From contig CM060199.1 in assembly GCA_030562195.1 (NCBI GenBank), forward strand, positions 24,696,338 through 24,760,337: DNA of 64,000 nt. Reading direction: 5' to 3'. The notes under the pieces were generated by a model. It was not told the origin of the DNA. It made no database searches and saw nothing but the letters and a program-made list of their open reading frames with translations. The DNA comes from Nipponacmea schrenckii. Its lineage: Eukaryota; Mollusca; Gastropoda; Lottiidae. The translations under genes and the position numbers were made by a program. This document shows, one piece after another, positions 25,819 through 37,804 of the stretch. The first letter of the stretch is position 1; each line of letters opens with the position of its first letter.

Positions 25819-27824
25819 CGAAATTTACACAGGGCACACAGCCTAGGCTGCAATAGTTGCAGCAATTTCACATCTTCTCTACACCTTCTGTTGTGGCGAA
25901 ATTTCTTTTAAAATATAAATTGGAACTTTTTTGCAAAACCGGAAGTGCTGCATTGCAACATGTCTAAAAAGTCGGTCAGTGGCTCTAGAACTCGCATTTT
26001 TGGACCGATTTTCGTCGGGTTTGCTTTTTTTGAAAACTTGAAACAATTTCCAACAAAATAGCAATTAAAAAAATTCGAAATTCGAAATTTCATAGCACAC
26101 ATTTTTTGCCGTATTTTGCACATTTTTGCAACTTTGCTATTTTAAGACCGATTGATCTGAAAATTTGGGTGCCTTCAAGTGTCACGAATATGAAAACATT
26201 GGCAGAGTCAGAATTTTCGCTTCATTTCCGGTTTCAGCGTAAAACGGGTTTAAACTTCCGGTTGACCTACTTGTGCTGTAATTGATGTATCGCAACAAAA
26301 TTTATGTCAATCCTAATTAAATTGGAAGACAAAAAAACGAAGCAGAAAAAATCCGGACCGGAAGTGAAACATTAGCCGCCATCTTGAAATGTCACTTTTT
26401 TGTAAAACTCAAAATGGGGCCTCTACGGTAAGAGCGATTTGTGTGATGTTTATATTTCTGGAAAGCTTAGTCGATTGCGATCAAAATGTTGGAAATCGAT
26501 TTTTGAATTTTGCTTTTGCTTTTTTGCAACATCCGGTTGAATTTTTTCGAAGTTTGGGGGCTTATTTCTCGTGACCTTGATCTTTGGTGACCATGACCTT
26601 TAGTAGGTCAAAGGTCATAGACCTTGGCTATCAGTTGATACTTTGAACTTTGACCTCCGACGTCTACTTCCGGTTTTATAGCTGCCCGAAAACAGCAAAA
26701 TTCGCAACTTTGGGCTGCTCCAGAGCGTGACCTAATTAATTTAGAGTGTTAATTTTTTCAGATTCTTAGATTGTTTTTTGTCCTCTTTCCAACGATATAT
26801 AACAAAAGTTTGTAAAATGAAAATTGAATTTTTTGATTTTTGCAAAGAAAAGTACATTTTGCCGTATTTTCGCTTCCTTGAAATGTATGTGTGTATATCT
26901 CGTGATCTATTAGCTGTACAAGCTTCAAATTTTTACTGTGAATATACATTTTGAATATGATTAGATTCCCCTCCAATAAAACGAAATGGGCGTGGCACAT
27001 CCGGGTGAACTTCAAATTTACCATTTATATCGGTCAGCGAATTACGGCTGCAGTAAATAACATTTTTCAAAAAAGTACCTTGCATACATATATCTCATTA
27101 CTTTGGCCAGTTTATCCCAAAAAATCAAATGTTTCTACCTGTTTGTTGCAATTTTGCGACATTTGCAAAAAATCAGTTTTTTTTTTAGTTTGGGGGCTTG
27201 TTTCTAGTGACTTTGACCTTTGGTGACCTTGACCTTTACAAGGTCATTGGTCACTGACTTTAGCTATCAGTTGACAATTTGGCATTAGACTTCTGACGTC
27301 TACTTCCGGTTTAAAGCTGCCCGAAAACAGAAAAACTCGCAACTTTGGACTGCTCTAGAGCGTGACCTAATTAATTTAGAGGGTTATTTTTTTCAGATTC
27401 TTAAGGCGTCTTTTGTCCTCTTTCTAGCGATGTATAACAAAAGTTTTCAAAATGAAAATTTAATTTTTGCACTTTTAAAACGAAAGTACATTTTGCTTTT
27501 TTGAAACGTATTTGTGTATATCTCGTGATCTATTAGATGTACAAGCTTCAAATTTGAACCATGAATATATATTTTGTATGAGATTAGATTTACGCAAAAG
27601 TAAATTAGATGGGCGTGGCACATACGGGGTAAACTTCCAATTTTCCAGTTATATCGGTCAGCGCTTTACATATGTAGGAAATAACATTTTTCCAAAAAAA
27701 TTCTTTGCACACAGATACTTCGTTGTTTTGGCCAGTTTCTTCCAGAAAATCAGATGTTTCGGCCTGTTTGTTGCAATTTTGCAACGTTAGCAAAGTCCCA
27801 CTCTGTGCCACGTGTTGGCTCTAG
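25741..27824 (+). mobile_element. Helentron-like element H3 (long form)
   Basis: The cap is GGGGGACTTTGC. The element ends at CTAG 27821-27824 with the subterminal repeat at 27788-27801. It is about 630 bases longer than H1/H2 because one segment is present twice in diverged form (about 26558-27187 and 27188-27820). That segment holds the GGGGGCTT, AGGTCA cluster, CTTCCGGTTT and 'GAGCGTGACCTAATTAATTTAGAG' blocks. AGGTCAAAGGTCA lies at 26605-26617. Confidence 0.65.
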
Positions 27825-27826
27825 TT

Positions 27827-27869
27827 GTGGGACTTTGCTACCGCAAAGTCCCAGTTTGTTTTCGGTTTG

Positions 27870-27905
<36 letters not shown>

Positions 27906-29875
27906 CGAAATTTACACAGGGCACACAGCCTAGGCTGCAATAGTTGCAGCAATTTCACATCTTCTCTACACCTTCTGTTGTGGCGAAATTTCTATTAAAT
28001 ATAAATTGGAACATTTTTGCAAAACCGGAAGTGCTGCATTGCAACATGTCTAAAAAGTCGGTCAGTGGCTCTAGAACTCGCATTTTTGGACCGATTTTCG
28101 TCGGGGTTTGCATTTTTGAAAACTTGAAACAATTTCCAACAAAATAGCAATTAAAAAAATTCGAAATTCGAAATTTCATAGCACACATTTTTTTGCCGTA
28201 TTTTGCACATTTTTGCAATTTTGCTATTTTAAGACCGATTGATCTGAAAATTTGGGTGCCTTCAAGTGTCACGAATATGAAAATATTGGCAGAGTCAGAA
28301 TTTTTGCTTCATTTCCGGTTTCAGCGTAAAACGGGTTTAAACTTCCGGTTGACCTACTTGTGCTGTAATTGATGTATCGCAACAAAATTTATGTCAATCC
28401 TAATTAAATTGGAAGACAAAAAAACGAAGCAGAAAAAAATCCGGACCGGAAGTGAAACATTAGCCGCCATCTTGAAATGTCACTTTTTTGTAAAAACTCA
28501 AAATGGGGCCTCTACGGTAAGAGCGATTTGTGTGATGTTTATATTTCTGGAAAGCTTAGTCGATTGCGATCAAAATGTTGGAAATCGATTTTTGAATTTT
28601 GCTTTTGCTTTTTTGCAACATCCGGTTGAATTTTTTTCGAAGTTCGGGGGCTTATTTCTCGTGACCTTGACCTTTGGTGACCATGACCTTTAGTAGGTCA
28701 AAGGTCATTGACCTTGGCTATCAGTTGATACTTTGAACTTTGACCTCCGACGTCTACTTCCGGTTTTATAGCTGCCCGAAAACAGCAAAATTCGCAACTT
28801 TGGGCTGCTCCAGAGCGTGACCTAATTAATTTAGAGTGTTAATTTTTTCAGATTCTTAGATTGTTTTTTGTCCTCTTTCCAACGATATATAACAAAAGTT
28901 TGTAAAATGAAAATTGAATTTTTTGATTTTTGCAAAGAAAAGTACATTTTGCCGTATTTTCGCTTCCTTGAAATGTATGTGTGTATATCTCGTGATCTAT
29001 TAGCTGTACAAGCTTCAAATTTTTACTGTGAATATACATTTTGAATATGATTAGATTCCCCTCCAATAAAACGAAATGGGCGTGGCACATCCGGGTGAAC
29101 TTCAAATTTACCATTTATATCGGTCAGCGAATTACGGCTGCAGTAAATAACATTTTTCAAAAAAGTACCTTGCATACATATATCTCATTACTTTGGCCAG
29201 TTTATCCCAAAAAATCAAATGTTTCTACCTGTTTGTTGCAATTTTGCGACATTTGCAAAAAATCAGTTTTTTTTTTAGTTTGGGGGCTTGTTTCTAGTGA
29301 CTTTGACCTTTGGTGACCTTGACCTTTACAAGGTCATTGGTCACTGACTTTAGCTATCAGTTGACAATTTGGCATTAGACTTCTGGCGTCTACTTCCGGT
29401 TTAAAGCTGCCCGAAAACAGAAAAACTCGCAACTTTGGACTGCTCTAGAGCGTGACCTAATTAATTTAGAGGGTTATTTTTTTCAGATTCTTAAGGCGTC
29501 TTTTGTCCTCTTTCTAGCGATGTACAACAAATGTTTTCAAAATGAAAATTTTATTTTTGCACTTTTAAAACGAAAGTACATTTTGCTTTTTTGAAACGTA
29601 TTTGTGTATATCTCGTGATCTATTAGATGTACAAGCTTCAAATTTGAACCATGAATATATATTTTGTATGAGATTAGATTTACGCAAAAGTAAATTAGAT
29701 GGGCGTGGCACATACGGGTAAACTTCCAATTTACCAGTTATATCGGTCAGCGCTTTACATATGTAGGAAATAACATTTTTCCAAAAAATTCTTTGCACAC
29801 AGATACTTCGTTGCTTTGGCCAGTTTCTTCCAGAAAATCAGATGTTTCGGCCTGTTTGTTGCAATTTTGCAACGT
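27827..29875 (+). mobile_element. Helentron-like element H4 (long form)
   Basis: It is nearly identical to H3 over its whole length. At its 3' end the subterminal TAGCAAAGTCCCA (about 29876-29888) passes straight into the cap-derived GTTTGTTTTCGGTTTGTC. The 3' hairpin, CTAG and the left arm of the next cap are missing. That junction looks like recombination between the 3' subterminal repeat and the matching right arm of the next cap. Confidence 0.65.
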
Positions 29876-31933
29876 TAGCAAAGTCCCAGTTTGTTTTCGG
29901 TTTGTCAATTCTTTTTTTTTTTTTTTTTTTTTCGAAATTTTCACAGGGCACACAGCCTAGGCTGCAATAGTTGCAGCAATTTCACAACATCTCCAGACCT
30001 TCTGTAGTGGCGACGTGTTGCATAAATATAAAATGGAACATTTTTTTCAAAACCGGAAGTGCTGCATTCCAACATACCTAAAAAGTCGGTCAGTGGCTCT
30101 AGAAGTCGCAATTTTCAATCGATTTTATTCGGGTTTGCATTTTTGAAAACTTGAAACAATTTCCAACAAGATAGCAGTTACAAAATTTCGAAATTCGAAA
30201 ATTCATAGCACACATTTTTTTGCCGTATTTTGCACATTTTTGCAACTTTGCTATTTTTAGACCGATTGATCTGAAAATTTGGGTGCTTTCAAGTGTCACG
30301 AATATGAAAACATTGACAGAGTCAAAATTTTTGCTTCATTTCCGGTTTTAACGTAAAACGGGTTTAAACTTCCGGTTGACCTACTTGTGCTGTAATTGAT
30401 GTATCGCAACAAAATTTATGTCAATCCTAATTAAATTAGAAGACAAAAAAACGAAGAAGAAAAAATCCGGACCGGAAGAGAAACATTGGCCGCCATCTTG
30501 AAATGTCACTTTTTTGTAAAACTCAAAATGGGGCCTCTACGGTAAGAGCGATTTGTGTGATGTTTATATTTCTGGAAAGCTTAGTCGATTGCGATCAAAA
30601 TGTTGGAAATCGATTTTTGAATTTTGCTTTTGCTTTTTTGCAACATCCGGTTGAATTTTTTCGAAGTTTGGGGGGTTATTTCTCGTGACCTTGACCTTTG
30701 GTGACCTGACCTTTAGTAGGTCAAAGGTCATTGACCTTGGCTATCAGTTGATACTTTGAACTTTGACCTCCGACGTCTACTTCCGGTTTTATAGCTGCCC
30801 GAAACCAGCAAAATTCGCAACTTTGGGCTGCTCTAGAGCGTGACCTAATTAATTTAGAGTGTTAATTTTTCAGATTCTTAGATTGTTTTTTGTCCTCTTT
30901 CCAACGATATATAACAAAAGTTTGTAAAATGAAAATTGAATTTTTTGATTTTTGCAAAGAAAAGTACATTTTGCCGTATTTTCGCTTCCTTGAAATGTAT
31001 GTGTGTATATCTCGTGATCTATTAGCTGTACAAGCTTCAAATTTTTTCTGTGAATATACATTTTGAACATGATTAGATTCCCCTCCAAAAAAACGAGATG
31101 GGCGTGGCACATCCGGGTGAACTTCAAATTTACCATTTATATCGGTCAGCGAATTACGGCTGCAGTAAATAACGTTTTTCAAAAAAATACCTTGCATACA
31201 TATATCTCATTACTTTGGCCAGTTTATCCCAAAAAATCAAATGTTTCTGCCTGTTTGTTGCAATTTTGCGACATTTGCAAAAAATCAGTTTTTTTTAGTT
31301 TGGGGGCTTATTTCTAGTGACTTTGACCTTTGGTGACCTTGACCTTTACAAGGTCATTGGTCACTGACTTTAGCTATCAGTTGACAATTTGGCATTAGAC
31401 TTCTGACGTCTATTTCCGGTTTTATAGCTGCTCGAAAGCAGCAAAATTTGCAACGTTGGACTGCTCTAGAGCGTGACCTAATTAATTTAGAGGGTTATTT
31501 TTTTCACATTCCGAAGGCGCCTTTTTGTCCTCTTTCCAGCGATGCACAACTAAAGTTTTTAAAATGAAAATTTAATTTTTGGACTTTTAAAATTAAAGTA
31601 CATTTTGCTTTTTTGAAACGTTTTTGTGTATATCTCGTGATCTATTAGATGTACAAGCTTCAAATTTGAACCATGAATATATATTTTGTATGAGATTAGA
31701 TTTACGCAAAAGTAAATTAGATGGGCGTGGCACATACGGGTAAACTTCCAATTTACCAGTTATATCGGTCAGCGCTTTACATCTGTAGGAAATAACATTT
31801 TTCCAAAAAATTCTTTGCACACAGAAACTTCGTTGCTTTGGCCAGTTTCTCCCAGAAAATCAGATGTTTCGGCCTGTTTGTTGCAATTTTGCAACGTTAG
31901 CAAAGTCCCACTCTGTGCCACGTGTGGCTCTAG
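29876..31933 (+). mobile_element. Helentron-like element H5 (long form)
   Basis: It starts at the hybrid junction described for H4. The body is homologous to H3/H4, including AGGTCAAAGGTCA at 30718-30730. It ends with a normal subterminal repeat, the GCCAC/GTGGC hairpin and CTAG (31930-31933). Confidence 0.6.
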
Positions 31934-32717
31934 TTTTTTTTTTTTTTTCGAAATTTACACAGGGCACACAGCCTAGGCTGCTATAGTTGCAGCAATTTCA
32001 CAACTTCTCTACACCTTCTGTTGTGGCGACGTTTCTATTAAATATAAATTGGAACATTTTTGCAAAACCGGAAGTGCTGCATTGCAACATGCCTAAAAAG
32101 TCGGTCAGTGGCTCTAGAAGTCGCATTTTTGGATCGATTTTCGTCGGGTTTGCATTTTTAGAAACTTGAAATAATTTCCAACAAGATAGCAGTTAAAAAA
32201 TTTCGAAATTCGAAAATTCGTAGCACACATTTTTTGCCGTATTTTGCACATGTTTGCAACTTTGCTATTTAAAGACCGATTGATCTGAAAATTTGGGTGC
32301 CTTCAAGTGCCATGAATTTAAAAACATTGGCAGAGTCAAAATTTTTGCTTCATTTCCGGTTTCAACGTAAAACGGGTTTAAACTTCCGGTTGACCTACTT
32401 GTGCTGTAATTGATGTATCGCAACAAAATTTATGTCAATCTTAATTAAATTAGAAGACAAAAAAACGAAGAAGAAAAAATCTAGACCGGAAGTGAAACTT
32501 TGGCCGCCATCTTGAAATATCACTTTTTTGTAAAACTCAAAATGGGGCCTCAGGGTTATGTCTAATTTCCGCGATGTTTACATTTCTTGTAGCTTTAGTC
32601 GATTTCGAAAAAAACTGTGGGAGCCGAATTTTGAATTTCGCTTTTGCAATTTTGCAACATCCGGTTGAATTTTTTCGAAGTTTGAGGGCTTATTTCTCGT
32701 GACCTTGACCTTTGGTG
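31934..32717 (+). mobile_element. Helentron-like element H6, cap-less, cut by the gap
   Basis: After the CTAG of H5 the sequence is a T run leading directly into CGAAATTTACAC, the start of an H body without a cap. It aligns with H1/H2 up to the assembly gap at 32718. It is the partner expected for the unpaired cap at 22778. Confidence 0.6.
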
Positions 32718-33217
32718 NNNNNNNNNNNNNNNNNNNNNNNNNNNNNNNNNNNNNNNNNNNNNNNNNNNNNNNNNNNNNNNNNNNNNNNNNNNNNNNNNNN
32801 NNNNNNNNNNNNNNNNNNNNNNNNNNNNNNNNNNNNNNNNNNNNNNNNNNNNNNNNNNNNNNNNNNNNNNNNNNNNNNNNNNNNNNNNNNNNNNNNNNNN
32901 NNNNNNNNNNNNNNNNNNNNNNNNNNNNNNNNNNNNNNNNNNNNNNNNNNNNNNNNNNNNNNNNNNNNNNNNNNNNNNNNNNNNNNNNNNNNNNNNNNNN
33001 NNNNNNNNNNNNNNNNNNNNNNNNNNNNNNNNNNNNNNNNNNNNNNNNNNNNNNNNNNNNNNNNNNNNNNNNNNNNNNNNNNNNNNNNNNNNNNNNNNNN
33101 NNNNNNNNNNNNNNNNNNNNNNNNNNNNNNNNNNNNNNNNNNNNNNNNNNNNNNNNNNNNNNNNNNNNNNNNNNNNNNNNNNNNNNNNNNNNNNNNNNNN
33201 NNNNNNNNNNNNNNNNN
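32718..33217. other. Assembly gap (500 N)
   Basis: There are exactly 500 N, a conventional placeholder length, so the true gap size is unknown. It lies inside the H array, which is the likely cause. Translations running through it are meaningless. Confidence 0.99.
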
Positions 33218-35160
33218 CTCATTATAAGCATAATATGGTTGGTAATCTACCAATTCAAAGTAAGACATACACTTGATAGTTTCTTGGACTTGACTGGTAT
33301 TGATCATGTGAAGACCTATTTCTGGCACAAATTCTGATTTTGTACAAAACACAATGAAGTAAAGTTGGTTGTCATGATGTAGAACTGTAATTATTTTACC
33401 CAATATTAAATCTGTATCACATATGCCAAATATATGTAAGAAATTTTTTCTCTTTAACAAAATATTTAATAAATAATGCTAAGTCATAAGCAACTACTCC
33501 TTCGAATAAATCATGGCCAAGACATGGTGGTAGACCAGGAGAACAGAAATGGAAATATTTGAGCTCATTAAAACAAGAATTAAACTTAACACCATGATTG
33601 CTTTCATTAAATGCAATATCATTTACATCTAAATTATAATTTTCTACTGATCTTAAAGTAGCCTTATTCAATGGCTTTTCCTCAAATTCAATTTTTGAGA
33701 TTAAACAATACCTACAAAAATAGGACAATTGAAATTTTCCATGAAACCCCCAATACAGTGAGAGCCTAAATTGTCACCAACAATAGAATATACACCTGAA
33801 AAAACTTTCGTACCTTTTGAGAGATCTATTCCATAACTCTCACCCCTTTTCAGATCTTCTAGTAATGGTTGAAAAACTTTATTTTGAGCGAATTCTTTAA
33901 GATCCCTTTCTTTACACAAGAGGACTAATTGTATATGATCAATACTTGATCTATGATAAGATCTCAAGTTTCCCAGAGTGTAATAGACAGCCAACAATTT
34001 ATGCTTCCCTTTGGCAGATCCAATGGGATTTACCACTTCAAAAGCATCCTGATATAAAATAATCTGCACAGAATTGTTTTTGACTAATAACGCTTTATCC
34101 TTAAAAACCATCCCATCATGTATATCTTCAAGAACATCACCTTTTGAGAACTTATCACCTATTCCAAACTGAAAATGTTTTGGAAAATATTCATAAAATG
34201 CTGATATAGCTTGTAATATAGGAATATACTGAAATGATCTTTGTTTATTTAATTCATCTCTGCCAATAATTTTTTGAATAGGTGCGATATAACCAAAATT
34301 AGATTTGAAGAAGGTTTTCCTTGTTTGATCTGAACGCAATGGGCCTTCATTACAAAATATTAGTAATTCTGAGTTTGTAATGTCATCAATCAGTTCCTTT
34401 GCTTGTTTATCAGGCACCCCTAGATTAGTTAACTCTTTTACTATTTTCTGACTGAAAGATTTCTGGCACATATTATGTAGTTCTTGAAATTCTTCAATGA
34501 TTTTTTTGAATTACAGTAGCTGGTAATATGTATTTTGATTGAAGCTTGAGATAAAAGAGAGATAAATTTTGCAAGAAATGATATCCTTCATTTTCCTCCT
34601 CTTTGTCCAACTCTTCATCAAATTCTTCATTCAACCTCTCATTTTGTATGCATTCCATATTATCATTAATTTCATTATTGTCAAGGTTTAATGTTTAATA
34701 CCTTACGCTATCATTATTTTTTAATATGTAATTTGAAGACAAATTTTCATGAGTAAACCTCCTGTGTTTTCGTGTCAGAGGGGATGAAAAAGAGCTTTTT
34801 TTACAAAAGTTAAAATTACATTCTTCAAATGGACAAAAAATGATTTGACCTTTATCAATATGGGATTTAATATGACTTATCAATAGTTTAATAGTGTTAC
34901 ATTGATACCCACAAATTCCTTGCTGACAAACCATGTCTACATTTAAATAATGATGTTGAATATCATATTGTTAAGGCGATTTTTAAGGATGATCTCTTAA
35001 TACATGTGATCTAAATGATGCATATGCTTTCTAAATTTCTAATACAATTATCTAAGGGGCAAGGAAACCTGAAATTCGCCACATTTCTATGGTTTCTAAA
35101 ATGTTCAACATAACCTTTAACTGTCCTTGACTTATAATTACAAATGCTACAAACATACAT
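33218..35160 (-). pseudogene. C2H2 zinc-finger / uncharacterised-domain gene, decayed
   Basis: On the minus strand, the first coding block (start codon at 35158-35160) has a CxxC finger (CSICNYKSRTVKGYVEHFRNH) and the start of a second (CPLDNC). It needs a frameshift to reach its HxxxH part near 35030. A second block (34934-34695) has a CPFEEC...HRRFTH finger. The main block (34471-33701) has the signatures GSAKGKHKLLAVYYTLGN, QLVLLCKERD and GDNLGSHCIGGF. It continues after a frameshift near 33725 as FCRYCLI and PPCLGHDLFEGVV. I recall this layout from many uncharacterised invertebrate and fish proteins that look transposon-derived, but I cannot name the family. A 7-T run at about 34502 breaks the link to upstream coding sequence. 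Near 33420-33460 the reading jumps to what looks like the C-terminal part, omitting a large middle. The 3' end runs into the gap. Confidence 0.6.
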
Positions 35161-37440
35161 AAAAAAGACAAGTGTTATTACAAAATAAAATAACTTAATA
35201 TATAAGCTTAAGCCTATCATTAAAAAGTTTAGCTTAATGTAAATCATTAACTAAACTTAAATAAAATAATAAAATTATAAAAATAATGACCTAAACTAGC
35301 CTGAAGTCTAAGGTTAATCCCATGCCCATATGATGTACTACTAAAATGGATCTATACTATCAGTATCACTAACACTTAAATCAGCTAGGCCTATTTAACC
35401 TGAAAATAAAAGAAAATTGTTTAGTCAGTCGCCTAAGAAAAGAAGCTTTCAAAAATAGTCATATCAAAGTACACAAAATAAAGTCTGATACAAAATTTAC
35501 AGTGTTTCATACATACATAGGCTACACGTACAGTTACTTACACTTAAAGTCTTAGTTAGAACCCCCCCCTCCCTTTTTTGTCTTTTGATCAATCATGTAA
35601 GGCTTGACCTATATTCCTTTGTTTTTGTTTTCAAATGTACACTGGTTAAAATCTTAAAATATTCTCAAAATAAGCTTATTAAAATATCCTCAAATATAGA
35701 TAGATTAGAGATTTCGTGATATGTAATATTTTGGTACATCGATCGCAAGATCGGTAGATCTAGGCCTAGCCTAGATAGAATTAGAAGACTAGGCGGCCTA
35801 TCTAGACCTAGTCTAGACTCCTAGAGAGGTCTTGTGGCTGTGACTGTGAGTTGGTCTGGCCCCAGTGAACATCTCAATTCTCATCTTGTTTACAATATTT
35901 AGACGAATGTACACAATAATTGCATGCTTGTATAATTTTGGTAGCATAGTTTTAAAATAAAAATAACAGATAAGTGCTGTAACTTACCTAGATCAGAAGA
36001 ATTACAAAATGGCGCCTTCAGAAGATATTTCCCAGCAATCATAGCTAAAGGGAGATAATCACCTTAGTTATATTACGGTACTTTTACCGTATTAAATGTT
36101 ATTTCGCGCGAAAACATTTTCATACGGCGTGTTACTGTAAAATTGACGGAGAAAGTCACGAAAATAAACGGCGATATCAATATCTTGTGTTATTGGCGCG
36201 AAAACAGCTATATACGGTAAAAATTCCATAAAATTCACGGAGAAGGCCACGTAAATATACGGCAATTTGGAACAGTGTACAAGTGCTGTCATTCATAGAG
36301 CAATTAGTTTTGCCTCGTGATTATAGGAAGTTTGCATTAAGATTGTTTACGATCACACGGTCACCTTGGCTCTGATGAGTGATAGATTTGATGGCCGGGT
36401 GTGACCTCTCATAGAGAGATTGATAAAATATTGTGATAGATGTTTACAGAAATCGCCATCCAGTTGTACGTGTACAGACTACATTTCTCATGAAAGTTGA
36501 ATCTATGGATTTTATTACGCTAGAGGTAATTATAAATATATTTCGCACACTTGCAGATATGTTTAAAGGGTTCCAAGTGATCAGAAAACCAATTGTAAAT
36601 CGAACATGACATCTTTGATTCATGCTTACAAACCTCGAGACAACTGGATTACCATCGATCTACTTAATGTTTGGTCGTCTCTGAGGTTAGCCTTTGATCG
36701 TGCATTTATGGTAAAGAATAACGAATATTTTTTTTAAAGTTTAGTACATAATTCTACTAAAGCTTTAAAGGAATTTTAAACAATCTTATAACTTGGCAGT
36801 GTCTGCTTCACAGAAGAGTAAGAAACAACAGACGAGAATTGTGATCAGAGAGTGCAGTGCGATGTGTGAAACGGGATTTTTGGTGATTCTGTTTTAGTCC
36901 GCAAATTGTCTTTCGATGGAAAGCGCCGTACATTACATCCTAATTAATCCTATTGTTCAGATGTTACTTTACCAAATTCAAGGAAAATCGAACCACGTAT
37001 TGCTCTACTGATGGCGTACTAATCGATACGGGTGATTGAAATTTAAAAGAAAAGGGAATAATACTTTCTCATTGGTGATGGTTTATTTCCTTCAAAATAC
37101 AATGGGGATGGTATTGTATTAAATCCTCACTTAATTCAAATCTTAAAATATGTCTACAAAATTTAAACATTCAGATAGGTTTCAACAAAATCTAATGTTA
37201 ATGTGTATTTTTGGTCAACTTCCAAATTATTAGATTTTAATTCCCTATACAATAAATACATCAATTTCAATTCAATTCTTTATCAATTTCTGAAAGCCTT
37301 AGAATATTTAACAGAAACAGACATACAACAATAATTCCAATTCAAGATGGCTGACTACGAAGATATCTCAAGATGCTGTCGCCAACTTTATGTAAATACA
37401 CTGATTATTAACTAATATTTAATTTCCATAACTTAACAAC
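35161..37440. other. Non-repetitive intergenic region with a possible minus-strand 5' exon
   Basis: No substantial ORF is present. On the minus strand a good splice donor (GATCTAG/GTAAGTT, about 35985-35990) follows a segment with GCGCCATTTTG. This could be the untranslated first exon and promoter of the zinc-finger gene. A CTAG-rich stretch lies at 35745-35825 and a two-unit repeat at 36105-36262. The rest shows nothing recognised. Confidence 0.4.
36105..36262. repeat. Two-unit diverged tandem repeat
   Basis: Two units of about 88 bp share GCGCGAAAACA, ATACGG, TAAAATT-ACGGAGAA and AATA-ACGGC. The first starts at about 36107 and the second at about 36195. Confidence 0.6.
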
Positions 37441-37804
37441 TCAGTGAAAGAAGATGTCAGGACCATTTAGTCCAGGAAGTAAGTAAGAGTAAGTGCTTTT
37501 GTGAGTTATATAATGTAATCTTGAATCAAAAATAAACATTCATACAAATATAGATGTTACTATTTATAGTACTGTGTGTGTGTAGGTGACAGTTTATATG
37601 ACAGTGCGCTTTACCTCCATTTACCTGTGTGAACTGATTACCTGCTACCTTGACCTTCTTTTTTAATTTAAAAGAAGCGTGTGTTTTGAAATTGAAATGG
37701 CTGATAAAAATTCTAAAATACCAACATTATTATTTATTTATTTTTAAACAAAATTACACCAATCTCCCTCCCAAACGTTGCAGAGAATGGCGAAAGTCTT
37801 GACC

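Noticed and set aside
24065..25911. Phenylalanine- or lysine-rich ORFs over long T/A runs
   Set aside because: They come from the T runs behind H caps, occur on both strands, and are interrupted differently in each repeat copy.
26389..30688. Recurrent ORF of about 61 codons in each H element (for example at 26389 and 30503)
   Set aside because: It recurs because the DNA repeats. Small indels shift or extend it between copies and no protein motif is visible.
32578..33460. ORFs of 171-256 codons spanning the N gap
   Set aside because: Most of their length is N. Only the part right of 33218 on the minus strand has real coding signal, and it is included in the zinc-finger pseudogene.
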